Positions 34,404-44,250 of a stretch of DNA of 64,000 nt are shown piece after piece; positions within the stretch are counted from its first letter, which is position 1; each line of letters starts with the position of its first letter. Location: NCBI RefSeq assembly GCF_014295035.1, contig NZ_CP060404.1, positions 6,116,501 through 6,180,500 on the forward strand, written 5' to 3'. A program made the translations under genes and the position numbers. The stretch is from Streptomyces buecherae. GTDB lineage: Bacteria > Actinomycetota > Actinomycetes > Streptomycetales > Streptomycetaceae. The notes beneath the pieces were generated by a model that searched no databases, was not told the DNA's origin, and saw only the letters and a program-made list of their open reading frames with translations.

Positions 34404-35810
34404 TCAGGTTGGCGGCACTTCGGCCGCTTCGCGCCGCTTGACCACTTCTCGTACACCCGCGACGGCCAGCACGGCGGCGGTCGCGCCGGCCGACCACAGC
34501 AACTGCGGGCGGGCGCCGTCGTCGGTCAGCATGAGCACCAGGACGCCGGCCATCGCGACCAGAGCCGCCCACGTCAGCCACGGGAAGGCCCACATGCGCA
34601 GCGGCAGCGCGGCCACCGTGGCCGGGTCCATCCGCGAGCGCAGCCGAAGCTGCGACGCGGCGATCAGCGCCCAGACGAAGAGCAGCACCGCGCCGACGGC
34701 GTTCAGCAGGTACTGAAAGATGGAATCCGGCCACTTCAGGTTGAGCAGCACCGAGACGAAGCCGAAGGCCACCGACGCGAACACCGCCCGCCGCGGCACG
34801 CCGCCGGACCCCACCCGCAGCAGCGCCCGCGGCGCCTCGCCGCGCTCCGCGAGGGAGAAGATCATCCGCGAGGAGCCGTAGAGGTTGGCGTTGAGCGCCG
34901 ACAGCAGCGCCACGAACACCACGACGTTCATGACCTGCCCGGCCGCCGGCACGCCGACGTGGTCGAGCACCGCCACGTACGGGCTCTTGCCGGGGGCCAT
35001 GTCCGTCCACGGCAGCACGGTCACGATGACCAGCATCGAGCCGATGTAGAAGAAGACGATGCGCCACACCGCGCTGCGCACCGCCCGGCCCACCGCGCGC
35101 GCCGGATCGTCCGACTCGGCCGCCGCGATCGTCACCACCTCGAGGCCGCCGAAGGCGAAGACCACCGCGAGCACGCCGGAGACCACGCCGCCCCACCCCT
35201 CGGGCAGGAACCCGCCCTGCCCGGTCAGGTTGGTCAGGCCCACCGCGTCGGTGTCCGGCAGCACCCCGAGGATCGCCAGCAGCCCGAGCGCCAGGAACAG
35301 CACGATCGCGCCCACCTTGAGGGCGGCGAACCAGAACTCGAACTCCCCGAAGTTGCGCACCGCCGCCAGGTTGGCGGCCGTGAAGACCACCATGAACAGC
35401 AGCACCCACGCCCACTGCGGCACCTCCGGCACCCAGCCGTGCGCGATGCCCGCCGCACCCGTCGCCTCCACCGCCAACACGACGACCAGCAGGAACCAGT
35501 ACAGCCACCCCACCGAGAAGCCGGCCCAGCGGCCGAGGGCGCGCTCGGCGTGCACCGAGAAGGCGCCCGAGGCGGGCATCGCCGCCGACATCTCGCCCAG
35601 CATCCGCATCACCAGCATGGCGAGCGCGCCGGCGAGCAGATAGGAGAGCACGATGCCAGGGCCCGCCACCGCGATGCCCGCGCCCGAGCCGACGAACAGG
35701 CCCGCGCCGATCACCCCGCCGAGCCCGAGCATCGTCATGTGGCGCTGCTTGAGCCCACCGGCCAGCGGTTCTTCCGTACCGGCCGCGCCGGACGTGGGTG
35801 TGTCGTGCAT
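34404..35810 (-). CDS. Amino-acid permease, APC family, copy 2 (GabP-like)
   Basis: A 468-aa paralogue of the neighbouring permease. After a short polar head comes LKQRHMTMLGLGGVIGAGLF, then the full set of about 12 helices with shared landmarks such as RMLGEM(S)AA, NFGEFEFWFAALKV and the AAAESDDPARAV loop. The frame is open to the ATG at 35873, but homology to the other two copies begins after the ATG at 35810 (MHDTPTSG), which I prefer. It has no repeat tail. The gene is read from its own promoter: 333 bp separate it from divergent bioY. Substrate unknown, probably overlapping but distinct from copies 1 and 3. Confidence 0.87.
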   Translation of the reverse strand: MHDTPTSGAAGTEEPLAGGLKQRHMTMLGLGGVIGAGLFVGSGAGIAVAGPGIVLSYLLAGALAMLVMRMLGEMSAAMPASGAFSVHAERALGRWAGFSVGWLYWFLLVVVLAVEATGAAGIAHGWVPEVPQWAWVLLFMVVFTAANLAAVRNFGEFEFWFAALKVGAIVLFLALGLLAILGVLPDTDAVGLTNLTGQGGFLPEGWGGVVSGVLAVVFAFGGLEVVTIAAAESDDPARAVGRAVRSAVWRIVFFYIGSMLVIVTVLPWTDMAPGKSPYVAVLDHVGVPAAGQVMNVVVFVALLSALNANLYGSSRMIFSLAERGEAPRALLRVGSGGVPRRAVFASVAFGFVSVLLNLKWPDSIFQYLLNAVGAVLLFVWALIAASQLRLRSRMDPATVAALPLRMWAFPWLTWAALVAMAGVLVLMLTDDGARPQLLWSAGATAAVLAVAGVREVVKRREAAEVPPT

Positions 35811-36143
35811 CGCGCTCGTACTCTCGTATTGGTGGGAGCCCACAGTCTCGCCGTCGCATGCGAGGAACCGCAAAACGATCCATCCGCCGCCCGCCGCTTC
35901 GTGACGAGCATCACGCGACCAGCCGAAACGGCGAACGCGCAGCGTGCCGCCGGGCCGCGGGCCGAGTGTCGTATCCGCCAGGAGTCGGCCCGCGGCTTTG
36001 TACCGGGTACACGGTGGGCGGGCGGTAGGGGCTGCGTTAACGTCGCAGTGTCTTTGCCGTTCTTACCGTTCTTATCGTTCCTACTGTTCTCGCTGTCACT
36101 ACAGGCTTCACCTGTGTCCGGCACTCTTCTTCGGGGAGAAACG
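35811..36143. promoter_or_regulatory. Shared upstream region of permease 2 and bioY
   Basis: Contains CGTGA-CGAGCA-TCACG (35900-35915), which resembles a Crp-type GTG(N8)CAC site. Also present are CTGCG-TTAACGT-CGCAG (36032-36048) and a 9-bp tandem repeat, CCGTTCTTA-like, four times at 36057-36092 just before bioY. Binding proteins are not known. Confidence 0.45.
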
Positions 36144-36743
36144 TTGAGCACTGTTTCCACCGCCGCCCGGCCCGGCTCGGTCCTGGCCGACCTGCTGCAC
36201 GCCTCGTCCGACGGCCGCGCCCGCGTCCGGGACGCCGCCCTGGTCGTCGGCGGCGCCGCGCTGACCGGCGTCGCCGCGCAGATAGCCGTCCCCGTGCCGG
36301 GCTCGCCGGTGCCGGTCACCGGCCAGACCTTCGCCGCGCTGCTCGTCGGCGCGTCCCTCGGCGCGGGCCGCGGCCTGCTGTCGCTGCTGGTGTACGCCCT
36401 GGTCGGGATGGCCGGCATGCCGTGGTTCGCGGAGGGCGAGTCGGGCGCCGCCGCTCCCTCCTTCGGCTACGTCATCGGCATGATGCTCGCGGCCACCGCG
36501 GTCGGCGCGCTGGCCCGGCGCGGCGGCGACCGGGGCATGGTCCGCACGGTGGGCACCATGGCCGTCGGCTCCGCGATCATCTACGCCGTCGGCGTGCCCT
36601 ACCTGGCGCTGGCCACGAACATGTCGCTGACCGACGCGGTCGCCGCCGGCCTCACCCCGTTCCTGCTCGGCGACGCGCTCAAGGTGGCCCTGGCCATGGG
36701 CCTGCTCCCCGCCGCCTGGCGACTCCTGGACCGCCGCTCCTGA
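36144..36743 (+). CDS. bioY: Biotin transporter BioY
   Basis: A 199-aa integral membrane S-component of an energy-coupling factor transporter for biotin. About six hydrophobic segments are seen, with the BioY landmarks AAQIAVPVPGSPVPVTGQTF (about 44-63) and the GLLSLLVYALVGMAGMPWF stretch. The start is a TTG at 36144 with GGGGAGAAA about 4 nt upstream; the in-frame GTG at 36114 lies ahead of that RBS and is less likely. No bioM or bioN partner is adjacent, so it may work alone or with shared EcfAT units. The last gene end faces permease 3, with a strong bidirectional terminator between them. Confidence 0.92.
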   Translation: MSTVSTAARPGSVLADLLHASSDGRARVRDAALVVGGAALTGVAAQIAVPVPGSPVPVTGQTFAALLVGASLGAGRGLLSLLVYALVGMAGMPWFAEGESGAAAPSFGYVIGMMLAATAVGALARRGGDRGMVRTVGTMAVGSAIIYAVGVPYLALATNMSLTDAVAAGLTPFLLGDALKVALAMGLLPAAWRLLDRRS

Positions 36744-36783
36744 CCTCCGCGCCCGGCCCGCCCCCCGGGACCGGGCCAGGACC

Positions 36784-36833
36784 ACACGCCAGCGCCCCAC
36801 CAGCCCAGTCGGGCGGGTGGGGCGCTGGCGTGT
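36784..36833. terminator. Bidirectional terminator between bioY and permease 3
   Basis: ACACGCCAGCGCCCCACC (36784-36801) pairs perfectly with 36816-36833 (18 bp). Inside the loop GCCC and GGGC can pair further. It serves both convergent genes. Confidence 0.8.
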
Positions 36834-36864
36834 CAGGGGGCCGCCGCCGGGCGACCCGGCCCGG

Positions 36865-38364
36865 TCAGGCGCGCTGCTCGGGCACCTCGGGAGCCTTGGC
36901 CGCCTCCGGCGCGTCGGCCGGCCCGGCCGCCGCCGCGAGCGCGGCGCGCCCCCGCCTGCGGTCCAGGACCAGGCTGGTGACCAGCACCAACGCGCCCACC
37001 ACGAGCGAGAGCACCATCATCTCGCGGCCCTCGTCGTCGTAGAGCATGTAGCCGAGGATGAAGATGATCAGCGCGATCGTCGCGTACGTCAGGTACGGGT
37101 AGAGCCACATCCGCACCGTGTGCCGCTCGGGCATCTCGCGCTCGATGATCGGGCGCATCCGCAGCTGCGAGAAGCAGATCACCAACCACACGAACAGGGC
37201 CACCGCGCCGGAGGAGTTCAGCAGGAACTCGAAGACCGTGTCCGGCGAGGTGTAGTTGAAGATCACGGCGACGAAGCCGAAGGCCACCGAGGACCAGATC
37301 GCGGCGGCCGGCACGCCCCGCTTGTTCACCCGTGCGAACGACGCGGGCGCGTCGCCGCGCTGGCCGAGCGAGAAGGCCATCCGGGAGGCCGTGTACAGGC
37401 CCGAGTTCAGGCAGGACAGCACGGCCGTCACCACGATCACGTCCATGATCGTCCCGGCGTGGGCGATGCCGATCTCGTTCAGCGCGGCGACGTAGGGGCC
37501 GTCGTCGAGGAGGGCCTGCGAGTTCCACGGCAGCAGCATCACCACGAGCAGGATCGAGCCCAGGTAGAAGATGCCGATCCGCCAGATCACGCTGTTGGTC
37601 GCCCGGCTGACCATCTTCGCCGGCTCCGCGGACTCGCCCGCGGCCAGCGTGACGATCTCGCTGCCCATGAAGGAGAAGACGACCAGGAGCATGCCGGAGA
37701 GGATGGTGCCGGGGCCGTTGGGCAGGAAGCCGCCGTCGCCGGTCAGGTGCGAGGTGCCCACCGCCTCGGTGTCCGGCAGCACGCCGAAGACCGCGAGCCC
37801 GGCGATGACGATGAACGCGGCGATCGCCACGACCTTGATCCCGGCGAACCAGAACTCGAACTCGCCGTACGAGCCGACCGAGGCCAGGTTCGTCGCGGTC
37901 AGCACGACCATCACGAGCAGCGCCCACGCCCACTGCGGGATCGGGGACACCCACTCGGTGAGGATCGCCGCCGCCGCGGTCGCCTCCACGGCGAGCACCA
38001 CGACCCAGAAGAACCAGTACAGCCAGCCGATCGTGAACCCGGCCCAGCGCCCGAGCGCCCGGTCCGCGTAGGCCGAGAACGACCCCGAGGTCGGATCGGC
38101 CGCCGCCATCTCGCCGAGCATCCGCATCACGAGGACGACCAGCAGGCCGGCGATGGCGTAGGAGATCAGGATGCCGGGGCCGGCCTTGGCGATGCCGGCC
38201 CCGGAGCCCACGAACAGGCCGGCGCCGATCACGCCGCCAATGGCGATCATCGACAGGTGGCGGTTCTTCAGGCCGGCCTTGAGGCCATCGCCGGACGCGT
38301 CGCCGGGTGTCCCGGGTGCGTCCTTGGCCCCGTCGACCCTGACGGGGGGCGGCTGCGTACTCAT
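36865..38364 (-). CDS. Amino-acid permease, APC family, copy 3 (GabP-like)
   Basis: A 499-aa APC-family amino-acid permease, the third paralogue in 6 kb. The core starts at LKNRHLSMIAIGGVIGAGLF and runs through about 12 helices with SYGEFEFWFAGIKV and ESAEPAKMV loops. The C-terminal 50 residues are cytoplasmic, with a basic patch (DRRRGRAALAA). AAGGAT lies a few bases before the ATG at 38364. It differs from copies 1 and 2 at many loop positions, for instance SEIVTLAAGES in place of LE(T/V)VTIAAAES, so the substrate may differ. Confidence 0.88.
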   Translation of the reverse strand: MSTQPPPVRVDGAKDAPGTPGDASGDGLKAGLKNRHLSMIAIGGVIGAGLFVGSGAGIAKAGPGILISYAIAGLLVVLVMRMLGEMAAADPTSGSFSAYADRALGRWAGFTIGWLYWFFWVVVLAVEATAAAAILTEWVSPIPQWAWALLVMVVLTATNLASVGSYGEFEFWFAGIKVVAIAAFIVIAGLAVFGVLPDTEAVGTSHLTGDGGFLPNGPGTILSGMLLVVFSFMGSEIVTLAAGESAEPAKMVSRATNSVIWRIGIFYLGSILLVVMLLPWNSQALLDDGPYVAALNEIGIAHAGTIMDVIVVTAVLSCLNSGLYTASRMAFSLGQRGDAPASFARVNKRGVPAAAIWSSVAFGFVAVIFNYTSPDTVFEFLLNSSGAVALFVWLVICFSQLRMRPIIEREMPERHTVRMWLYPYLTYATIALIIFILGYMLYDDEGREMMVLSLVVGALVLVTSLVLDRRRGRAALAAAAGPADAPEAAKAPEVPEQRA

Positions 38365-38509
38365 GCACGATCCTTAGCTTTGGTGGTGCGCTGTGCGGCT
38401 CCGGCATTCAAACTCAGGGTGAAGCCGAGCGGAAGAAGCGATTCCAAATCGTTGCGCGCGGAAATTCGGTGTTCAGGACCCGTCCGCGCCTACCCGCCGC
38501 CGCTCGTGC

Positions 38510-38521
38510 CACACTCAGCAC
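38510..38521 (+). promoter_or_regulatory. Candidate -10 element for leaderless rpiB
   Basis: CACACT at 38510-38515 ends 7 nt before the ATG at 38522, and no Shine-Dalgarno sequence is present. Confidence 0.4.
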
Positions 38522-39007
38522 ATGCGCGTGTACCTCGGCTCCGACCATGCCGGCTATGAACTCAAGAACCACCTCGTGGAGTGGCTCACCGCCAGCGGCC
38601 ACGAGCCCGTCGACTGCGGCCCGCACATCTACGACGCCCAGGACGACTACCCGCCGTTCTGCCTGCGCGCCGCCGAGCGCACCGTCGCCGACGAGGGCAG
38701 CCTCGGCATCGTGATCGGCGGCTCCGGCAACGGCGAGCAGATCGCCGCGAACAAGGTCAAGGGCGCGCGCGCCGCGCTGGCCTGGAGCGAGGAGACCGCC
38801 CGCCTCGGCCGCGAGCACAACAACGCCAACGTGCTCAGCGTCGGCGCCCGGATGCACACCCTGGACGAGGCCACCAGCTTCGTCGCGGCCTTCCTGGACA
38901 CGCCGTACTCGGGCGAGGAGCGGCACACCCGCCGCATCGACATGCTCTCGTCGTACGAGCTGACCGGCACCCTGCCCGCCATCCCGGCCCACCACCCGCA
39001 GCCCTGA
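38522..39007 (+). CDS. rpiB: Ribose-5-phosphate isomerase B
   Basis: A 161-aa RpiB/LacAB-family isomerase that interconverts ribose 5-phosphate and ribulose 5-phosphate in the pentose phosphate pathway. Motifs: SDHAGYELKNHL at the start (Asp and His of the active site), the GGSGNGEQIAANKVKG loop (about 66-81) and HNNANVLSVGAR (about 99-110). In the position where many RpiB enzymes have the catalytic Cys, the loop reads GGSGNGE, that is Ser, as in actinobacterial RpiB such as the M. tuberculosis enzyme. Next on the strand, 180 bp on, is a DNA glycosylase gene. The start seems leaderless. Confidence 0.94.
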   Translation: MRVYLGSDHAGYELKNHLVEWLTASGHEPVDCGPHIYDAQDDYPPFCLRAAERTVADEGSLGIVIGGSGNGEQIAANKVKGARAALAWSEETARLGREHNNANVLSVGARMHTLDEATSFVAAFLDTPYSGEERHTRRIDMLSSYELTGTLPAIPAHHPQP

Positions 39008-39187
39008 CGCGCGGCGGGTCGTAGCGCCCCGCGCCCGGCCCGGCGACGCACCGCCCCGTCCGGCCGGCCGCGGGGCGCGCCCACCCAACCCGATCCGTGG
39101 GGCCCCGCACCCGGCCCCCGACCAAGCGCGGCCCGGGCCGGACGGCGAAGCGCCGCCACGGCCCGCGGCAGCCGGAGGAACCCAGCC

Positions 39188-40033
39188 GTGCCTGAGGGGC
39201 ATACGATCCACCGCCTCGCGGCGGACTACCGGGAGCGCTTCGCCGACCGACCGGTGCGGGCGAGCAGCCCGCAGGGCAAGTTCGCCGACGGCGCCGCGCT
39301 CGTCGACGGCCAGCCGCTGACCGCCGCCGACGCGCACGGCAAGCACCTCTTCCTCGGCTTCGCCGCCGCCGGCTGGGTCCACATCCACCTCGGCCTCTTC
39401 GGCAAGCTCACCTTCGGCCCGGCCCCCGCGCCGCCGCCCACCGACACCGTGCGGCTGCGCCTGGCCAACCCCGACGCGTACGCGGACCTGCGGGGGCCGA
39501 CCACCTGCGCGCTGATCACCGACGAGGAGAAGCAGGCCATACACGAGCGCCTCGGGCCCGACCCGCTGCGGGCGCGCGGGCCGGCCGACCGGCCGGTGGC
39601 GGCGGACCCGAGCGGGGACGGGGAGGTCGCCTGGCGGCGGATCTCCCGCAGCCGGTCCACGGTCGCCGCGCTGCTGATGGACCAGAAGGTCATCGCCGGG
39701 GTGGGCAACGTCTACCGGGCCGAGGTGCTCTTCCGGCACGGCATCGACCCGTACCGCGCCGGCCGCGATCTGACGCGGACACAATGGGACGCCATCTGGG
39801 CCGACTTGGTCGCCCTCATGCGCGAAGGCGTCCGGAACAACCGCATCGACACGGTGCGGCCCGAACACCTCCCCGAGGCCATGGGGCGTCCGCCGCGCGT
39901 GGACGACCACGGGGGAGAGGTGTACGTGTACCGCAGGGCCAGGCAGTCCTGCCACATCTGTGGCGGCGAGATCCGCACCGCCGAACTCGCCGCCCGCAAC
40001 CTCTTCTGGTGCCCGGGGTGCCAGCCCCGCTAG
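39188..40033 (+). CDS. nei: DNA glycosylase/AP lyase, Fpg/Nei family
   Basis: A 281-aa Fpg/Nei-family base-excision repair enzyme. It starts MPEGHTIHRLA: after removal of Met, the N-terminal Pro is the nucleophile and the next Glu the proton donor. The helix-two-turn-helix includes DQKVIAGVGNVYRAEVLFRH (about 162-181). The C terminus has a zinc finger with CHIC and CPGC pairs and the basic loop NLFWC between them. The GHTIH opening is typical of Nei-type (endonuclease VIII) rather than MutM, so oxidised pyrimidines are the likely targets. GTG start with GGAGG 9 nt before. Confidence 0.92.
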   Translation: MPEGHTIHRLAADYRERFADRPVRASSPQGKFADGAALVDGQPLTAADAHGKHLFLGFAAAGWVHIHLGLFGKLTFGPAPAPPPTDTVRLRLANPDAYADLRGPTTCALITDEEKQAIHERLGPDPLRARGPADRPVAADPSGDGEVAWRRISRSRSTVAALLMDQKVIAGVGNVYRAEVLFRHGIDPYRAGRDLTRTQWDAIWADLVALMREGVRNNRIDTVRPEHLPEAMGRPPRVDDHGGEVYVYRRARQSCHICGGEIRTAELAARNLFWCPGCQPR

Positions 40034-40387
40034 CTTCCGGTGCCCGGGTGCCAGCCCCGGTAGCGCCCGCCGGGCCCGACGCGCCGCGGCACTCCCCGCG
40101 TCGCGTGCCGCCCGCGCGCGGGGGCGCGGCGCACCGGGCGGGGTCGGTGCGGTACTCGACCCGCGTACCGCCCGCGCGCGGGCGCGCGACCCCGTGGGCC
40201 CGGCGGTGATCTTCGCGACGTACCCGCACAGGCGATCGCATTTCGCTTAAGATTCCCTTCTCGGCCAGCGGCCCGAGGCGCGCCTTCGGTGGCCGCGCCG
40301 GGGGGCGACCATGCGAAGCGTCGGATGCGGCGTCGGAGTCGGAGAAACGTGCGGAGCATGGTGGAGGGTGGATAAGGTCCCGATGCG
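40034..40387. other. 354-bp gap with imperfect repeats
   Basis: The segment ggtgcc-cagcccc(g) with gtagc/ctagc appears twice around 40015-40065. A CGCGT(A/C)-CCGCCCGCGCGCGGG-like unit appears twice near 40100-40190. Less GC-rich DNA from 40215 to 40255 is the probable promoter of the phosphatase gene. No gene seen. Confidence 0.45.
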
Positions 40388-41527
40388 ATGAAGACCGGAG
40401 GTGTGGAGTCCGCGACGGCCCGGATGCGCAAGGCGCTCCACCGGGCACGCACCAACGTGCGCAAGGCCGGTGTGGACTACTTCCGCGGCGACGGCTCCGA
40501 CTGGCTGGCCCTGGCCGTGCTGCTCGCGGCCGTGCCGGCCATCGCGGCCAGCACCATCGCCCAACCCGACTGGTGTGACCCCTCCGTGCTGGTCCTGCCG
40601 ATCGTCGCCGGCGGACTGCTGCTGCGCCCGGCCAGCCTGCTCGCGCTGTACGCGGCCTCGGCCACCGCGCTGATCATCGAGGCCGCGGTCCTTGAACCAT
40701 ACGTCGGCGGCGAGGACCGGATGACCCCCGGCACCATCCTGGTCGTCGCGGCGGTGGGCTTCTTCGGGCTGGTGATCGCCCAGTTCCGCAGCCGGGTCGG
40801 GGTGCCCTGGCGCGGCGGCGGGACCATGCTCTTCGACCTGCGCGAACGCATCCGGGTGCAGAGCAAGCTGCCGACGCTGCCGCGCGGTTGGCACCGCGAG
40901 ATGTCGCTGCGCCCGGCCGGCGGCCAGTCCTTCTCGGGCGACTTCGTCGTCGCGGCCCGCACGAACGGCGGGCGCAGCCTCGAAGTGGTGCTCACCGACG
41001 TCTCCGGCAAGGGCATGGACGCGGCGTCGCGGGCGCTGTTGCTGTCCGGCGCGTTCGGCGGGCTGCTCGGCTCGCTGCCGCCGCACGGCTTCCTGCCCGC
41101 CGCCAACGGCTACCTGCTGCGGCAGGACTGGGACGAGGGCTTCGCCACCTCCATCCACCTGGTGCTCGACCTGGACAGCGGGGACTACGAGTTGTACTCG
41201 GCCGGCCATCCGCCCGCGCTGCAACTGAACGCGGGCTCCGGGCGCTGGGACGAGATGGCGGCCGAGGGCCCGCTGCTCGGCGTGTACGACGGGGCGACGT
41301 TCGACCCGATCAAGGGCAGCCTGCGCCCGGGCGACGTGCTCATGCTGTTCACCGACGGCCTGGTGGAGACCTCCGAGCGGGACATCGGCGACGGCATCGA
41401 CCGGCTGACCGGCGAGGCGGACCGCTACGTGGCGAGCGGCTTCCAGGGCGCGGCCTGGCACCTGATCGAGTCGGTGGCCAAGGACGTCAACGACGACCGG
41501 GCGCTGCTGCTGATCTGCCGCGAGTAG
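40388..41527 (+). CDS. Membrane-bound SpoIIE-type PP2C phosphatase
   Basis: A 379-aa membrane serine/threonine phosphatase. The N-terminal 140 residues contain about four hydrophobic helices; residues 175-378 form a SpoIIE-type PP2C domain with the metal-site segments GDF (about 178-180), LTDVSGKGM (about 199-207) and LFTDGLVE (about 319-326). Such enzymes dephosphorylate anti-anti-sigma factors in partner-switching networks, and Streptomyces has dozens of them. No anti-sigma or anti-anti-sigma gene lies next to it, so its partner is unknown. Upstream AAGG precedes the ATG; the gene ends before a bidirectional terminator. Confidence 0.9.
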   Translation: MKTGGVESATARMRKALHRARTNVRKAGVDYFRGDGSDWLALAVLLAAVPAIAASTIAQPDWCDPSVLVLPIVAGGLLLRPASLLALYAASATALIIEAAVLEPYVGGEDRMTPGTILVVAAVGFFGLVIAQFRSRVGVPWRGGGTMLFDLRERIRVQSKLPTLPRGWHREMSLRPAGGQSFSGDFVVAARTNGGRSLEVVLTDVSGKGMDAASRALLLSGAFGGLLGSLPPHGFLPAANGYLLRQDWDEGFATSIHLVLDLDSGDYELYSAGHPPALQLNAGSGRWDEMAAEGPLLGVYDGATFDPIKGSLRPGDVLMLFTDGLVETSERDIGDGIDRLTGEADRYVASGFQGAAWHLIESVAKDVNDDRALLLICRE

Positions 41528-41604
41528 CCGAGCCACGAGTAGCCGAGCCAGGAGGCGCCGGTGGGCGGCGAGGGGCTGGTGAACGACGAGGGCTGTTGAA
41601 CGAC

Positions 41605-41641
41605 GAGGGGCCGGGCGCGTGCGGTACGCGCCCGGCCCCTC
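41605..41641. terminator. Bidirectional terminator between phosphatase and antiporter genes
   Basis: GAGGGGCCGGGCGCGT (41605-41620) pairs perfectly with 41626-41641 around a 5-nt loop. Both flanking genes converge here. Confidence 0.78.
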
Positions 41642-41663
41642 CTACCGGTTCGGCCGGCGCCGT

Positions 41664-42938
41664 TCAGCCGGGGTCGGTGCCCTTGCCGCCGCCGACACCG
41701 CCGGCACCGCCCGAGCCGCCGGCCCCGTTGCCCTGGAGCGCGGCCTGCCTGGGCTGCCCGGGCTGCTCCGTGTCTCGGCCGCCCGGGAGGAAGCGGGCCA
41801 GCCAGTGGGAGCTGCCGGCCGCCAGCGGGCTGAGCACCGCGAGGATCAGGACGTAACCGGCGATGAACGGGGACAGCCGCTCGTCGAGCCCCGCGCCCGC
41901 CGCCATGGTGGCCAGGATCAGCGCGAACTCGCCACGGGCCAGCAGCGCGGTGGCGATGTTGGCCGCGGGGCCGGCGCCGAAGTCGTAGAGGCGGGCGGCC
42001 ACAAGCCCGGCGAACACGTTCATCACGATCGTCAGCGTCACCGCGATCAGCACCGGGACCAGCACCGTCGGCAGGTCGCCGGGGTCGATGGACAGGCCGA
42101 AGGCGAAGAAGAAGATCGCGCCGAACGCGTCCCGCAGCGGGTGCACCAGCTTCCGGATGCGGTTGCCGGAGGTGGTGCTGCCCAGCATGAGGCCGACCAT
42201 GAACGCGCCGATCGCGTCCGCGACCCCGAACCACTCGGAGACGCCCGCCACGAAGACGGCCGCGCCCAGGAAGGAGATCACCAGCAACTCGTTGTCGCGG
42301 GTGGAGATCAGCTTGTCGATGACGCCGATGCCCCAGCGGGCGATCGCCGCGAGCAGCAGCAGGAAGCCGAACGCCTTGCCGGCGTCGCCCGCCGCGGCCG
42401 ACATGCTGTCCGCGCCGGAGATCACCGGCTGGAGGGCCGCCAGGTACAGGGCCAGGAAGATGTCCTCGACGACGATGATGCCGAGGATGGGTTTGGTCTC
42501 CGGGTTGCCGAGCCGCCCGAGGTCCACCAGCACCTTGGTGACGATCGCCGACGAGGAGATGCCCAGCACCCCGGCCAGGACCAGCGCCTCGGACGTGCCC
42601 CAGCCCACCAGGAAGCCGAAGGCGAGGCCGGCGCCCACGTTGAGGGCGAGGTACGAGCCGCCCGCGAGCGCCATCTTGCGCCCGCCGGTCTTGAGGTCGT
42701 CCATGTGGAACTCGAGGCCGAGGTAGAACAGCAGCAGTACGAGGCCGAGCGCGGAGAGCATCTCCAGCTCGTGCGGGTCGTCGACCAGGACGAAGCCCGG
42801 CGTGTTCGGCCCGAGCAGGATGCCGGCCAGGATGAACAGGGGAATGGTGGGCAGCCCGATCCGCGCGCCCAGGCGGGCGAGCACGGCGGCGGCGAGAAAC
42901 GCCCCGCCCATGGCGATGAGGGTGTCCGCGTGTCCGAT
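41664..42938 (-). CDS. Cation:proton antiporter, CPA2 family (KefB-like membrane part)
   Basis: About 424 aa with some 12 hydrophobic segments. It carries the CPA2 core IGLPTIPLFILAGILLGP and the segments GISSSAIVTKVL and DAIGAFMVGLMLG. It exchanges Na+ or K+ for protons across the membrane. There is no RCK/TrkA-N domain; the tail is a short Gly-rich extension. The first ATG (42911) has no near RBS, whereas TGGAGGAG sits just before an in-frame ATC at 42938; translating from there gives IGHADTLIAMGGAFLAA, which fits the start of relatives better. I therefore extend to 42938, with ATC as a possible non-standard start; the safe minimum is 41664-42911. Confidence 0.85.
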   Translation of the reverse strand: MGHADTLIAMGGAFLAAAVLARLGARIGLPTIPLFILAGILLGPNTPGFVLVDDPHELEMLSALGLVLLLFYLGLEFHMDDLKTGGRKMALAGGSYLALNVGAGLAFGFLVGWGTSEALVLAGVLGISSSAIVTKVLVDLGRLGNPETKPILGIIVVEDIFLALYLAALQPVISGADSMSAAAGDAGKAFGFLLLLAAIARWGIGVIDKLISTRDNELLVISFLGAAVFVAGVSEWFGVADAIGAFMVGLMLGSTTSGNRIRKLVHPLRDAFGAIFFFAFGLSIDPGDLPTVLVPVLIAVTLTIVMNVFAGLVAARLYDFGAGPAANIATALLARGEFALILATMAAGAGLDERLSPFIAGYVLILAVLSPLAAGSSHWLARFLPGGRDTEQPGQPRQAALQGNGAGGSGGAGGVGGGKGTDPG

Positions 42939-43290
42939 GGCTCCTCCAGAGGTTGGCCCGACGGTGAGGTCAAGGGGGAGTCAAGAAGTCGTATGTAATT
43001 AGTTTACCAAACGACTTTCCGACGCCCGGGCCGACCCGGAAGGCTCCCCTCCACAACGCGCGCCCGGCAGGCGTGCGCCGTGGACGGAAGCCATCCGGGA
43101 GCCCAGCACCCGCACCGGCCATCGGGTTTTCCCCACCATGCATCCGCCAGCAACCGCCATGGTCGCGACGCGCCTTCACTCCGTACGTTCGAGGTGCTGA
43201 AAGACCACGTGAGGCGCAGACCGACGGCGCCCACGCCAGCACACCGACGGCGCTCCACCGCGCCACGACCAGCGAAGGACGGAACAGGCG
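42939..43290. other. Divergent promoter region of antiporter and ABC exporter
   Basis: A comparatively AT-rich core (42985-43015, tatgtaattagtttacc) is the probable promoter area. AAGGACGG near 43276 is the RBS for the ABC ATPase. I see no operator I can name. Confidence 0.5.

Positions 43291-44246
<956 letters not shown>

Positions 44247-44250
<4 letters not shown>

Noticed and set aside
32784..36143. Long plus-strand frame running into bioY
   Set aside because: It mirrors the minus-strand permeases and continues in frame into bioY. The true bioY begins at the TTG at 36144.
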